DNA from: Streptomyces sp. ISL-98
GTDB taxonomy: Bacteria > Actinomycetota > Actinomycetes > Streptomycetales > Streptomycetaceae
NCBI RefSeq assembly: GCF_018614055.1
Contig: NZ_JAGGPB010000025.1
Span: forward strand, 62,001 to 126,000
Reading direction: 5' to 3'
Length of the DNA: 64,000 nucleotides
The notes under the pieces are model-generated. The model saw only the letters and a list, made by a program, of their open reading frames with translations. It was not told the DNA's origin and searched no databases. The position numbers and the translations under genes were made by a program. Position 1 is the first letter of the stretch; the number at the start of each line of letters is the position of its first letter. Below are positions 7,734-17,006 of this stretch, one piece after another.

Positions 7734-9116
7734 GTGCGTAAGTTCTCTGCCAGAAACGCTCTGTTAGCGACTCTGGCCTCCATTTCCCTGCTCTCCACGG
7801 GCTGTTCGGCCGGGCCCCAGGCGTCGCCGTCCCCGGCGGCCGACAGTGCACAAGCACCGCATCCCACCAGCGTCCCGCATCCGGACCCCAGCCCCTCGCG
7901 GCAGCTCCCCGTGGCAGGGGCACCCGACGAACAGCCGACCGCCGTCGCTCGGGTTGCCGGGGACGGAGAGGCGCAGAAGTCGCCGCTGAAGGTGGCGTCT
8001 TACGATCCGGGCAGTCGACGAGCAGTCATATCCGGGACCAAGAAGCCGACTTCGGCAACCGGTCCTGACGAGAACACCCCAGCCGTCGGTGACGTCATCG
8101 CCAGCGGGCCCGCGCCCGGGGCACCCGACGGTTTGCTCGCCAAGGTCACCGAGGTGGCCGGCAAGACCGAGAAGGGCACCGAGGTCCGCACCGAAGCGGC
8201 GACGCTCGGCGCGCTGCTCGGTGACGACAAGGCCAACGGCACGGTCCCGGTCGATCCGGCGAGCTTCGACGTCGAGCCGCTGGTCCAGGGAGTGAAGGTC
8301 TCCTGGGCCAAGGCAGGAAACGTGCATGTGGGCCCCGAGGGCGCGAAGGTGCCCCTCGGAAGCCTGCGGATCGACGTCGGGGCGTCGGCCCCGCTCCCGG
8401 TCACGGAGGGTGCCCCGTTGTCGGGGGCGGCGGCGGTCGCGGGCCATGTGCAGTTGGCCCCCAAGGTCGAGTTCTCCTACGACGGTTCCTCCGTCATCGC
8501 TCCGGACAGCGCATTCCTCGGGCTCACCGGTGACTGGTCGTCGCAGTGGTCGCTGAAGGGCAAGGCCGTCGCGGGCGGCAAGCCGGTGCGGATTCCCTTC
8601 GCCAAGCTGCACGCCGATCCCGTGATCCAGGTCGGGCCGGTGCCGGTCGTGGTGAACCTCGACCTCACGGCGTACGTCCAGGTGGAGGCGGACGGCACGG
8701 TCACCGTCGACGTCAAGCAGGACCTCAAGGGCGGCTTCCGGATCGGCGGCAGCTACACAAAGGCGGGCGGCTGGAAGCCGGTCAGCACCTCCGACATCAC
8801 CAGCACCCCGGTACAGGCGAAGGTGACCGCGGCCGGCAAGGTGAAGGCCGCCCTCGGTGCGGAGGCCAGTGTCGGGCTGTACGGTGCGGTCGGCGTCACC
8901 GGCGTTGTGGCCCCGTACCTACGAGGGGAAGCCACCGCCGTCGCCACACCCGGATCCGCCGTCGGGGCGTGGAAGCTCTACGGCGGCGTGGATCTGACGG
9001 GATGGCTTCAACTCCAACTGTCCATCTTCGGCACCCCCATCCTCCAGCACCGCATCCCCCTGGGCGCCCTGCACCGCGAGTGGCTGCTGGCACAGGGTGA
9101 CGGCGCCGTCACCTGA
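7734..9116 (+). CDS. large secreted lipoprotein of unknown function
   Basis: A 460-residue lipoprotein. The first residues (VRKFSARNALLATLASISLLSTGC) form a classical lipoprotein signal with lipobox LSTGC. A Pro/Ser-rich linker follows to about residue 70, typical of surface-anchored actinobacterial proteins. The body is beta-rich with regular V-K-V-alternating strands (VNLDLTAYVQVEADGTVTVDVKQ) and a glycine-rich C-terminal half (GAEASVGLYGAVGVTGVVAPYLRGEATAV) that looks like a repetitive beta structure. I recognise no enzymatic motif. The GTG at 7734 is chosen because the signal peptide begins there. It ends facing the DyP gene across a shared hairpin. Confidence 0.8.
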   Translation: MRKFSARNALLATLASISLLSTGCSAGPQASPSPAADSAQAPHPTSVPHPDPSPSRQLPVAGAPDEQPTAVARVAGDGEAQKSPLKVASYDPGSRRAVISGTKKPTSATGPDENTPAVGDVIASGPAPGAPDGLLAKVTEVAGKTEKGTEVRTEAATLGALLGDDKANGTVPVDPASFDVEPLVQGVKVSWAKAGNVHVGPEGAKVPLGSLRIDVGASAPLPVTEGAPLSGAAAVAGHVQLAPKVEFSYDGSSVIAPDSAFLGLTGDWSSQWSLKGKAVAGGKPVRIPFAKLHADPVIQVGPVPVVVNLDLTAYVQVEADGTVTVDVKQDLKGGFRIGGSYTKAGGWKPVSTSDITSTPVQAKVTAAGKVKAALGAEASVGLYGAVGVTGVVAPYLRGEATAVATPGSAVGAWKLYGGVDLTGWLQLQLSIFGTPILQHRIPLGALHREWLLAQGDGAVT

Positions 9117-9144
9117 AACCCCCCGCTGCAGATCTTGATCAGGC

Positions 9145-9245
9145 CTACTACTCACTGAAGTTGACAGCCAGTTAGTGCCGAAGCGGTCCGTACACATGTC
9201 GAAGTCGTCGGCCCACACCTGCTTTTCCAGAACGGGCACGCCGCT
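9145..9245 (-). pseudogene. PhnB-like VOC protein C-terminal relic
   Basis: The minus strand reads VPVLEKQVWADDFDMCTDRF followed by GTNW. This matches the end of PhnB-like glyoxalase/VOC proteins, where a LEKQ.WGD.FGM.TD.FG..W block closes the last beta-alpha unit. Only about 30 codons remain and no upstream part is present. It lies between the lipoprotein gene and the terminator. Confidence 0.6.
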
Positions 9246-9256
9246 TCGGCAGCGCG

Positions 9257-9288
9257 GAACAGCCCGCCGGTCCTCCGGCGGGCTGTTC
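9257..9288. terminator. bidirectional terminator hairpin
   Basis: Perfect 14-bp inverted repeat: gaacagcccgccgg, loop tcct, then its exact complement, followed by T-rich sequence. It lies between two convergent genes, the lipoprotein (plus) and the DyP peroxidase (minus), so it can serve both. Confidence 0.9.
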
Positions 9289-9310
9289 TGTTCGGGTGAG
9301 CAGTGCCCTG

Positions 9311-11143
9311 TCAGTGCTGGGTCTTGGTGTTCCAGATGGGGGTGCCATTGCGGTCGTAGATCACCACGTTGCCGTCGGCCTGGACCGCGAGCTTGGCGCC
9401 CGGGTGGCCATGGGTCACCGAGGCCCACACCGGCTGGTTGTCCGGCGTGTAGATCACAAGGTTGCCGTCCTCCTGGAAGACGGCACGAGCGCCCTTCGTG
9501 GCGGGGTTCTTCGAGGCCCAGCGGGGGTCCTCGTTCTCGTCGAAGACGACGAGCCTGCCGTCGTCCTGGAGCGTCAGCTTCGCCTTGCCCGCATCGACGA
9601 CGTCACCGATGCAGAAAGTGGAGACGGCGGAGATCTCGTGGTTGCCGTTCGCCGTGACAGTGCTTTTGATCCTCGGCGCGTCGCCCGACAGCTTGCCGTC
9701 GGCCAGAAGGTCCAGGGTCGACAGCGACGGCGTGAAGGCGTACACGGCTCCTTCGGTCCGTACGAACTGCTCGAAGCGCACCTGCTTGCCCACGAAGGTG
9801 ACATCGGTCGTCACACCGATCATGGGGTCCGCACCGACCTTGGGCCGGCGCTCCGGGAAGTTCGTATCGTTGACCCAGTCCTTCTGGATGAACTCGAATT
9901 GACTGACCAGGTCGGCCTGGTAACTGACGAAGACCAGACCGCGAGCGGCGTCGGGCCCGTGGCCGGCCGCTCCCGCAGGGTCGAAGGGCAGGCCGTACGG
10001 GATGCCGCGACGCATGATGCGCCGGGCGTCGAGCTTGCCGTTCTCCGGGACGGGTGTGTCGCCCTTCTTCAGCGCGAGGCCGTCGCGGGGGTTGGTCTGG
10101 CGGAGGTGGGAGAACAGCGGGGTGATCTCCCCTTCCAGGTCGTTCGCGAAGCTGATGTTGTTGTCGTTCGCCGATTCCGGGTCGGAGGACATGTCGGCGT
10201 GCGGACACTTCGCCACGGGCGTGCCGGAACGCCAGCGCCCGACCATACGGGCTGCCAGCCATTCCGTGGTGGCCTCCGGGGGCACGGCCTTCGCGTTCTT
10301 CAGCTCCTTCAGCCGCGCCCCGATCTGTGCCCACCAGCCCGGAACATCCTGGCCGAGCCGGCGCACGACATGGAACGAGCCGTTCTTCGCCCAGTCCGGA
10401 AGACCGGAGGGCGTGCCGCAGACCGTCTCCTCACCGATGACGAATTCGCCGGCCGGGACGATCCGGGTGCCCGGGCTGCCCCTCTTCCACTCGGGGCGCT
10501 CAGGGTCGGGCGGGTCGAATCCCTTCACGGCCGGCTCGCTGATGCCGTCCTTGAAGCCGAAGTGCTCCTTGCCCCGCCGGTCTCCCGCGAGGGTCCCTCC
10601 GTCCTGCTCGAAGATGATCACCACCTTGTGGATGGAGGCTTCCTGCCGCTCCTGGGCGAGGGCCGACCGCAGCTCCTCAACCTTGTCGGCCGCGATGGTG
10701 AGTACCGCGTGGACGGGCTGCGCGTTGCTGTCGCCGAAGAGCCAGTTCTCCGGGGAGCTTTCCCCGGTGTCCCCGAGCATTCCCGCCCGCACGGCGGAAC
10801 CCTGCTTGAACGCGTGCTGTGTCGTGCCGTCCGAGGTCTCGGGGAAGGGCTCCTTGCCCGTCAGCGTCCGCATGCCGCCGTAAGTGAAGCTGACGCTGCG
10901 CCATACGGCGGTGAGAGCCCTGGGGTCGTCACCCCCGGTGTTTCTGCGCGCCTCGCTGAAGGCGGCGTTGAACGCCGCGACCTGCCTGGTCGTGGCGATA
11001 CGCGGCTTCAGGCGCCGCAGCCAGGTGCGCGCCCGCATCGCGTCGTCGAACTTCAGGAACAGCAGCTGTACGTGGTCTTTCTTGAAGCCGGCGAGCACAT
11101 CACCCTGAATTTCCGTGCTCTTCCGCAGTGCCAGGTCCGTCAT
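9311..11143 (-). CDS. DyP-type heme peroxidase fused to a bulb-type lectin domain
   Basis: A 610-residue fusion. Residues about 1-480 are a dye-decolourising peroxidase: the GXXDG motif appears as GFKDGISEP, a proximal heme-ligand His is in LFSHLRQTNPR and a distal Arg in IMRRGIPYG. Residues about 495-610 form a B-lectin domain of three repeats; two carry the intact mannose-binding pattern QxDxNxVxY (QEDGNLVIY, QADGNVVIY), while the first (QDDGRLVVF) is degenerate. No Tat or Sec signal is visible at MTDLALRKSTEI, so export is unexplained. GGAGG precedes the ATG. It lies 54 bases after a secreted copper-radical oxidase gene on the same strand, an enzyme class that makes H2O2, the substrate of a peroxidase. 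Confidence 0.92.
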   Translation of the reverse strand: MTDLALRKSTEIQGDVLAGFKKDHVQLLFLKFDDAMRARTWLRRLKPRIATTRQVAAFNAAFSEARRNTGGDDPRALTAVWRSVSFTYGGMRTLTGKEPFPETSDGTTQHAFKQGSAVRAGMLGDTGESSPENWLFGDSNAQPVHAVLTIAADKVEELRSALAQERQEASIHKVVIIFEQDGGTLAGDRRGKEHFGFKDGISEPAVKGFDPPDPERPEWKRGSPGTRIVPAGEFVIGEETVCGTPSGLPDWAKNGSFHVVRRLGQDVPGWWAQIGARLKELKNAKAVPPEATTEWLAARMVGRWRSGTPVAKCPHADMSSDPESANDNNISFANDLEGEITPLFSHLRQTNPRDGLALKKGDTPVPENGKLDARRIMRRGIPYGLPFDPAGAAGHGPDAARGLVFVSYQADLVSQFEFIQKDWVNDTNFPERRPKVGADPMIGVTTDVTFVGKQVRFEQFVRTEGAVYAFTPSLSTLDLLADGKLSGDAPRIKSTVTANGNHEISAVSTFCIGDVVDAGKAKLTLQDDGRLVVFDENEDPRWASKNPATKGARAVFQEDGNLVIYTPDNQPVWASVTHGHPGAKLAVQADGNVVIYDRNGTPIWNTKTQH

Positions 11144-11197
11144 TCTGCCTCCGGTTCCTCGGGATGTGATTCCTGTGTCGAGCTCCGACCCCGGTTG

Positions 11198-13096
11198 TCA
11201 CGTGGCATTGGGCGGACCGAAGGACACGAACTTGGCCGTGCTGGGCACGCCCTCCTCGTTGAGGAGGAAGAGCATGTAGTAGCCCGGAGGCGCAGCTTCC
11301 GCCGAGGGCGGCGCCTGCAGTTCGAGTGCTCCGTCGCCGCGGCTCTTGATACGGACTTCGAGATGGCGCTGGCTGAAGTTCACGGAGTGGGTCGCCGTCG
11401 TGGGCGCCAGCAGGACGGCTCGCTTGACGTCGTCGGGGGCTGAAGTGAGCACCCTGAACCGGGAGTCGTAGCCGAGTGTGCGCCGGGGTACGGCCGTGAG
11501 GTCGGGGCGTTCGCCGTTGTGCAGGTAGGCAGGCTCGTAGATCTCGATGCTGCCGTCCATGTCGTCGCTGATGTCGGGGTCGTTGGCGATCTGCTGGGCC
11601 TCGTCGCCGGTGACCATGATGCGGCCGTCGGGCAGGACCACGGCGTTGGAGTGGTAGCCGCGCGGCAGCCGCTGGGCGGGCCCGAGCTTCCAGTCGCCGC
11701 CCTCGTCGCGCATCTCGGTCTGCCGGTACTTCAGGTCGGCGTTGGGGTTGTACTGACCGTTGCCGTAGTCGCGGATGTCATAGGAACCGTTGACGGTGAG
11801 GAGGTTGCCGTCCGGCAGGATCAGAGTGTCGTCCTGCGTACGGCCGAAGGCCCGTGCCTCCTTCGTCTTCCACTTGCCGCCGGCGAGCTGGTACGTGTTC
11901 GGGTCGTCCCGGTTGCCGCCGAGCACCAGGACGGAGTTGGGGCCCTTGAAACCGGCGGGCAGCGGCACCGCGGAGCCGTAGTTGCGCATGAACTTGTCGG
12001 GCCGCGCAGCCAGGCTCGTACGGGTCTCCGCGACGGGATCGAACAGCCACTGCTGGTCGTGATCGCGGCCGAGCCCGTAGATCATGCCGTCACGCAGGGA
12101 GAACAGATGCGGATAGTCGTGCTTGAACGGGGCGTCCGCCTTGAAGACGTCCACCGGCACGTTCCTGGGAACGTCGGCCTTGGTCGTCGGGACCGGATGG
12201 TTCAGCGCCGGGAAACGCTCCACGATGGGCGTGGGCGTTCCCCAGCCGAGCTCCGACTGCCCGGACATGATGAGAATCCGCCCGTCGGGGCCGGTGACGG
12301 CGCTGGGATACCAACGTCCCACGGACATCTGCTCGTTGAGCGACCACGATTCGGTCCAGGGGTCGAAGACGAGAGACAGCTTGGCGCCGGAGCCGTGGTT
12401 GCCGCCGAGATTGCCGCCGAAGACGCCCAACATCCCATTGGGCAGGAAGGCGTGGCCTGCACAGAAGAACGGCGCGGGCCGCGCTTCGTTCTTGCCGTCC
12501 GGCATCATGATGGTGGGTGGCGTGACCTTCTTGAAGGCGTCTTCACCGCTGCCCTTGGCAGGGTCCCAGAGATACGCCCGGCCCGCGTTCGCCTTGCCGA
12601 TGACTTGGGTGGGGGCGGTCTCCTTCGTCGGGTTGGTCTCGACCCTCTCGAACGAGAACAGCAAGACCTTGCCGGTGGGGAGTTGGGCCACGTGTACGCC
12701 GAAGTCGGGGGACGGAAAGTATTCCTTGAAGGCCCCGTACTCCCGCGCGCTGAACTTGGCGTTGTGCGACGCCTGCGATTTGGTGAGTGACTCCAGACGC
12801 CCCGTCCGCATGGGCTGCGGGTAGTCGCCGAGGTCCTCGGCCCGCATACGAGCCTGGGCGTGCGTCTCGGCGTGCTCCTGGCCGAGGACAGCGGCCTCGG
12901 CCTTGTCCACCGTGACTTTGCCGGTGTCGGGCTCCTTCTCCCGGGAGACGGAATGACTTCCTGACGCGCTGTGTCCTGAACCGCTGTCGTGGGCAGCGGC
13001 GGGGAGGGAGATGGTGAGGGGGGCGGTCAGGGCGGAGATGACGGCGCATGCCGAAATCAGCCTGGACAGTCGTGGTCGTGACATGGGACTCCTCAT
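11198..13096 (-). CDS. secreted copper-radical (galactose/glyoxal) oxidase, GlxA-like
   Basis: A 632-residue kelch-propeller oxidase with a Sec signal (LSRLISACAVISALTAPLTISLPAAAHD) and a C-terminal DUF1929 domain. By alignment with galactose oxidase the active site looks complete: cross-linking Cys in PFFCAGHAFLPNG, its Tyr in GRWYPSA, axial Tyr and ligand His in LPRGYHSNAVVLPDG, and the last ligand His in ATHSVNFSQRH. Such enzymes oxidise primary alcohols or aldehydes and release H2O2. In Streptomyces, GlxA acts with CslA in glycan deposition at hyphal tips; no cslA is present here. Start chosen at ATG 13096 with GGAGG ten bases upstream; ATG 13084 (GAGGAG at four bases) is the alternative. 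Probably one operon with the DyP gene. Confidence 0.9.
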   Translation of the reverse strand: MRSPMSRPRLSRLISACAVISALTAPLTISLPAAAHDSGSGHSASGSHSVSREKEPDTGKVTVDKAEAAVLGQEHAETHAQARMRAEDLGDYPQPMRTGRLESLTKSQASHNAKFSAREYGAFKEYFPSPDFGVHVAQLPTGKVLLFSFERVETNPTKETAPTQVIGKANAGRAYLWDPAKGSGEDAFKKVTPPTIMMPDGKNEARPAPFFCAGHAFLPNGMLGVFGGNLGGNHGSGAKLSLVFDPWTESWSLNEQMSVGRWYPSAVTGPDGRILIMSGQSELGWGTPTPIVERFPALNHPVPTTKADVPRNVPVDVFKADAPFKHDYPHLFSLRDGMIYGLGRDHDQQWLFDPVAETRTSLAARPDKFMRNYGSAVPLPAGFKGPNSVLVLGGNRDDPNTYQLAGGKWKTKEARAFGRTQDDTLILPDGNLLTVNGSYDIRDYGNGQYNPNADLKYRQTEMRDEGGDWKLGPAQRLPRGYHSNAVVLPDGRIMVTGDEAQQIANDPDISDDMDGSIEIYEPAYLHNGERPDLTAVPRRTLGYDSRFRVLTSAPDDVKRAVLLAPTTATHSVNFSQRHLEVRIKSRGDGALELQAPPSAEAAPPGYYMLFLLNEEGVPSTAKFVSFGPPNAT

Positions 13097-13523
13097 GGCC
13101 TGACGGCCTCCGCATGCACGACCGTTCCGCGGTTCCGGCGGGGGCTGTATGCAAGCGGAAATGGCCATACATGACTGAATGCGAAAAATAGGCACAGCGA
13201 TGCGATCTGCCACACGCCGTGAATCAGCGCGCGGCGATCGAACTGGCATGGGCTGCCAGGTCGGATGCAGAGGGGGACGCCATCAACGTAGAGGCGACAC
13301 CGGTACCGCTCGCAACAGTCGCTTCGCCGAACCACCCTTGCGATTGAAAGAAAATCAATTCTGCGGTGCGATGTGGTTTGACCTGCGGCGGAGAGCGGAT
13401 CCTGGCCGGGAGCGCGCCTCTATGGCTTGCGTCGTCCGGGCCCAAGTACCGTGCTTGCGGCACCTCGACCACTACAGGCGTGCGAGGGAGGCGCGTCCGT
13501 TTCGTGAGCCCGTCGCGCCGTGC

Positions 13524-14108
13524 TCAGTGACCTGCTCGGCCTGTGGCCCCTTGCGTGGGCGCCTGATTGTGCAGAACCCGCTGGAAGAGCTTGTGGTCGC
13601 GCCACTCGCCGTTGATGTGGAGGTAGCTCGGCGCGATCCCGATCTCTTCGAATCCGCATTTGACGAGTACGCGTTGGGATGCGGCGTTGGCGAGGACGGT
13701 GCCCGCTTCGGGGCGGTGCAGGCCGAGGTCGTCACGCGCGGCCCGGCACACCTCCTCGACGGCTGCGGTGGCGAGACCGCGGCCGGTACGGGTTACGTCG
13801 ATCCAGTAGCCGAGGTTGGCGCTGCGGAACGGGCCCAGTGCGATGTTGGAGAGGGTAAGGCCGCCGACGATTTCATCCCCGTCCGCGAGGAGCCAGGGCA
13901 CGACCCGTCCCGCCGCCGGCTCCGCCAACCGCTCGGCAAGCCGGGCAGCCTGCCCCTCCGCCGTATAAAACGCGTCCGGCCGATCGGGCTCCCAGGGCCG
14001 CATGTACGCCCGACTGCGAACCAGCGCAGCGGCAAGCGCCCCGGCGTCGGAAACAACCGCAGGACGAAGAACGATGCCGTCCACGACAGGCCGGGGTTCA
14101 GAAATCAT
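13524..14108 (-). CDS. GNAT acetyltransferase, RimJ/RimL type
   Basis: A 194-residue N-acetyltransferase. The pattern VLRPAVVSDAGAL.AAL, PWEP, AFYTAEGQAARL, then GGLTLSNIALGPFRSANLGY and the acetyl-CoA-binding GRGLATAAVEEVC, ending with LANAASQRVLVKCGFEEIGI, is the standard RimJ/RimL (ribosomal-protein alanine acetyltransferase-like) order. Such enzymes acetylate protein N-termini or small amines; the substrate here is unknown. It is a single gene on the minus strand. The 270 bases on its downstream side up to the oxidase gene hold no recognised gene. Confidence 0.88.
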   Translation of the reverse strand: MISEPRPVVDGIVLRPAVVSDAGALAAALVRSRAYMRPWEPDRPDAFYTAEGQAARLAERLAEPAAGRVVPWLLADGDEIVGGLTLSNIALGPFRSANLGYWIDVTRTGRGLATAAVEEVCRAARDDLGLHRPEAGTVLANAASQRVLVKCGFEEIGIAPSYLHINGEWRDHKLFQRVLHNQAPTQGATGRAGH

Positions 14109-14448
14109 CCCCGTACGTTAAACGCCCGCGCACGCACTCCCGTGCGCACCACAGGCGTCGTGGGTGGCCGAGGCCCTTCCCGTCGCATCCGTCACGGGCC
14201 CGAGGTGCGGCAGTCGCGCGGGCGCGGAGCGTGCGCGGTTCAGAGGCTGCGGGAATGCCGGACGCGATCAGCGCCTCAGCTGGGGTGACCCGCGGTATCT
14301 CCGCCATGTGGCGACTGTCAAGAGGTGTGACGCTCACGAATGTTTAACGAATCACTGACTTTTACGCCGTCGTGGTGTCACAGTGACTCAAGAGGCTGGA
14401 GTTACTGGCCAGTTGGACCAATCCTCTATGGCCAAGTCGGGAGGGACC
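14109..14448. other. intergenic region upstream of the carbonic anhydrase locus
   Basis: Divergent spacer between the GNAT gene and the plus-strand small ORF and carbonic anhydrase gene. No gene is supported. The patch around 14330-14370 is unusually A+T-rich and is the likeliest place for promoters, but I could not define clear boxes. Confidence 0.4.
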
Positions 14449-14772
14449 GTGGCACAGCGAAACGCAGCACCGGGCGCACTTGCCCCACTGTGGAGCCTGT
14501 CGATCGCGGTCCTGCTGCTCTGCGGGACGATCAGGATCCTGCGGACCAGCTGCCCCCTCGTAATGGCGGCCGGCCCAACAGCCCGCCGACCGCCCAGGCC
14601 CCGCCCACAGGCGATCGGCCTTCCCCCGGCCCCGGCAGGTGACGGCGGCGCTGCCGCCTCCCCGGTGCACGGGGCAACGGCTCCCGGTCCCACCGGACAG
14701 CGCCCCGCAGCACGGCCGCCGTACTGCAGACGCTCCGTCTCTGATCGATCCGTCCACTCCCCCCACCTCTGA
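14449..14772 (+). CDS. possible small membrane protein
   Basis: A 107-codon frame starting at GTG 14449 with GGGAGG six bases upstream. It has one predicted transmembrane helix (LAPLWSLSIAVLLLCGTIRI, about residues 11-30) and then a proline-rich, low-complexity tail. I do not recognise it. The strong ribosome binding site and position 54 bases upstream of the carbonic anhydrase start argue for a leader or small accessory membrane protein; the compositionally simple tail argues against. Confidence 0.35.
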   Translation: MAQRNAAPGALAPLWSLSIAVLLLCGTIRILRTSCPLVMAAGPTARRPPRPRPQAIGLPPAPAGDGGAAASPVHGATAPGPTGQRPAARPPYCRRSVSDRSVHSPHL

Positions 14773-14826
14773 TCCGACATGACGGCTCCCCACCTCGCGC
14801 CCTGGGCGCGCTGGAGGAACACCCCC

Positions 14827-15420
14827 ATGCACATGCTCATGAAGAATGCCCGCGCCTTCCGGCACCGGGCCGCCGCGCGCGCCGAGGAGTTCGGCCGCCT
14901 CGCGGACGGCCAGTCCCCCCAAGCGCTGTTCATCACCTGCTCCGATTCGCGGGTGATCCCCTCCCTGATCACCGGCGCCCGTCCCGGCGAGCTCTTCGAA
15001 CTCCGCACGGCGGGCAGCATCATCCCCGAACACGACCCCGGCCGGCACTCGAGCGAGGCGGCCACCATCGAGTACGCCGTCGAGGTGCTCGGCGTCGCCG
15101 ACATCGTCGTCTGCGGCCACTCCCACTGCGGTGCCGTCGGCGCGATGGTGCGCCGCGAAGACCTCTCCGCCGTACCCGCGGTCCGCGGCTGGCTGGAGAG
15201 TGCGTCTCCCCCGCCCCTCTTCACCGACCCCTCGTGCCCCGCCATCGCGGAGGCCGTCCAGCACCATGTGCTGCGCCAGCTCCAGCGGTTGCGCGACTAC
15301 CCGTGCGTCGCCCGCCGGGCCGCGCAAGGACGACTGAGCCTGCACGGCTGGTTCTACGAGATACACACCGGCTCCGTGCTCGTCCACCGGGCGCACGACG
15401 ACGCGTTTCTTCCGCTGTGA
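14827..15420 (+). CDS. beta-class carbonic anhydrase
   Basis: A 197-residue zinc enzyme that interconverts CO2 and bicarbonate in the cytoplasm. The zinc ligands of the beta class are present: Cys and the Asp/Arg dyad in ITCSDSRVIPS, then His and Cys in VVCGHSHCGA. The substrate-pocket AGSIIPEHDP and C-terminal LHGWFYEIHTGSV blocks also fit. I start at ATG 14827 because GGAGG lies nine bases upstream and MHMLMKNARAFRHR matches the usual N-terminus; an ATG at 14779 is in frame but lacks a ribosome binding site. The stop overlaps the SulP start by four bases (GTGA), implying coupled translation. Confidence 0.95.
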   Translation: MHMLMKNARAFRHRAAARAEEFGRLADGQSPQALFITCSDSRVIPSLITGARPGELFELRTAGSIIPEHDPGRHSSEAATIEYAVEVLGVADIVVCGHSHCGAVGAMVRREDLSAVPAVRGWLESASPPPLFTDPSCPAIAEAVQHHVLRQLQRLRDYPCVARRAAQGRLSLHGWFYEIHTGSVLVHRAHDDAFLPL

Positions 15421-16991
15421 GCGCCGCCGACACCCGCGAACGCGGGAACCACGAACCCGGGAACTCCGAACGCGCGAACCGTGGACGCCACCGACGAGCG
15501 GCGCCACCGCGCACCGAACGGCCTTCCGCCTCGACACTGCGATCCGATCTCACCGCGTCCGTCGTCGTCTTCCTGGTCGCCCTGCCGCTGTGCGTCGGCG
15601 TGGCCGTGGCCTCCGGCGTCCCGGCCGAACTGGGCCTGGTCACCGGCATCGTCGGCGGGCTCCTCACCGGGTTGCTCCCCGGCAGCAGCCTCCAGGTCAG
15701 CGGACCCGCCGCGGGGCTGACCGTCCTGGTCCTCGAAGCCGTCACCGAATTCGGACTCGGGGCCCTGGGCGTCTTCGTCCTGACGGCGGGCGTGCTCCAG
15801 CTCGCCATGGGTGCGCTGCGGCTGGGCCGCTGGTTCCGCGCCATCTCCATCGCTGTCGTGGAAGGGATGCTGGCCGGAATCGGCCTCGTACTGATCGCCG
15901 GTCAGCTCTACGCCATGGCTGACTCGAAGGCGCCCGGCTCGGGCCCGGCCAACCTGTTGGGGCTGCCCGATCTGCTCATCCGTACGGCCCGCTCCCCCGA
16001 GGCGCTGACCGCATTCGCTCTCGGCGCGGTCACCGTCGTACTGATGGCCCTGTGGAAACATCTGCCGCCGAAGGTCCGGCTGGTCCCCGCACCGCTGGCC
16101 GCCGTGGCTCTGACCACCTCCGTCGTGGCGCTGTTCGCACTGCCCGTGAAGCGGGTCGACGTACAGGGACTGTTGGGCGCGATCCGGCCACCGTCCCTCG
16201 ACGACCTCGGCAGGATCACGGATGTCGGAGTGGTCGGGGCGATCGGCACGGTCGTCGCCATCACGCTCATCGCGTCGGCGGAGAGTCTGTTCAGCGCCGC
16301 CGCCGTCGACCGGCTGCACAGCGGTCCCGGCACCGACTACGACAAGGAGCTGATGGCGCAGGGCGCGGGCAACGCCTTGTGCGGGGCCCTCGGGGCACTG
16401 CCGATGACCGCGGTCATCGTGCGCAGCGCGGCCAATGTGCAAGCGGGTGCCCGGACCAAGGCGTCACGGGTGCTGCACGGCGTATGGCTGCTGCTCTTCG
16501 CGGCGTTGGTGCCCGCTGCGCTCGGCCTCATACCGGTCGCCTCGCTCGCCGGGATTCTGGTCTTCTCCGGCTGGAAGCTCATCCCACTGAAGGAGCTCGG
16601 GCCACTGTGGCGCGAGCACCGCGGGGAGGCATTGATCCTGGTGGCGACGGCGGTCGCCATTGTCGCGACGAACATGTTCGAGGGCGTGCTGGCCGGGCTG
16701 CTGCTCGCTGTCGCGAAGACGGCGTGGGAGACGTCGCACGTCCACGTGCAGGTGCATGAAGGCTCTGACCGGAACGGACCCCTGCGTGTGGTCCTCTCCG
16801 GCAACGCGACTTTCCTCCGCCTGCCCCGGATCCTCGACACCCTCGAAGGACTGCCGAAGGACCGGCACATCGAGCTCGACCTGCTCGACCTGCGGCACCT
16901 CGATCACGCGTGCAGTACGGCGCTCGCCAACTGGGCCGACCGGCACAACAAGGAGGAAGGGGCCACCCGCGTGCTGATGCCCGCGGCCTGA
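15417..16991 (+). CDS. SulP/SLC26 anion transporter with STAS domain
   Basis: A 524-residue membrane transporter. After a charged N-terminal tail of about 40 residues come the SulP signatures STLRSDLTASVVVFLVALPL, GLLTGLLPGSSLQVSGPAAGL and SAESLFSAAAVDRLHSGPGTDYDKELMAQGAGN. The membrane part runs to about residue 430 and a STAS domain follows (VVLSGNATFLRLP, IELDLLDLRHLDHA). The gene overlaps the carbonic anhydrase stop in GTGA. In many bacteria carbonic anhydrase and SulP are paired or fused, and members such as BicA carry bicarbonate, so bicarbonate uptake or pH homeostasis is the likely joint role (inference). Confidence 0.93.
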   Translation: MSAADTRERGNHEPGNSERANRGRHRRAAPPRTERPSASTLRSDLTASVVVFLVALPLCVGVAVASGVPAELGLVTGIVGGLLTGLLPGSSLQVSGPAAGLTVLVLEAVTEFGLGALGVFVLTAGVLQLAMGALRLGRWFRAISIAVVEGMLAGIGLVLIAGQLYAMADSKAPGSGPANLLGLPDLLIRTARSPEALTAFALGAVTVVLMALWKHLPPKVRLVPAPLAAVALTTSVVALFALPVKRVDVQGLLGAIRPPSLDDLGRITDVGVVGAIGTVVAITLIASAESLFSAAAVDRLHSGPGTDYDKELMAQGAGNALCGALGALPMTAVIVRSAANVQAGARTKASRVLHGVWLLLFAALVPAALGLIPVASLAGILVFSGWKLIPLKELGPLWREHRGEALILVATAVAIVATNMFEGVLAGLLLAVAKTAWETSHVHVQVHEGSDRNGPLRVVLSGNATFLRLPRILDTLEGLPKDRHIELDLLDLRHLDHACSTALANWADRHNKEEGATRVLMPAA

Positions 16992-17006
16992 CAGCAACCA
17001 GTACAG

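Noticed and set aside
9296..11443. 715-codon open frame on the plus strand
   Set aside because: It is antisense to the DyP-lectin gene, whose family motifs are unambiguous; long antisense frames are expected at this G+C.
11519..12790. 423-codon plus-strand open frame
   Set aside because: Antisense to the copper-radical oxidase, whose active-site residues identify the true strand.
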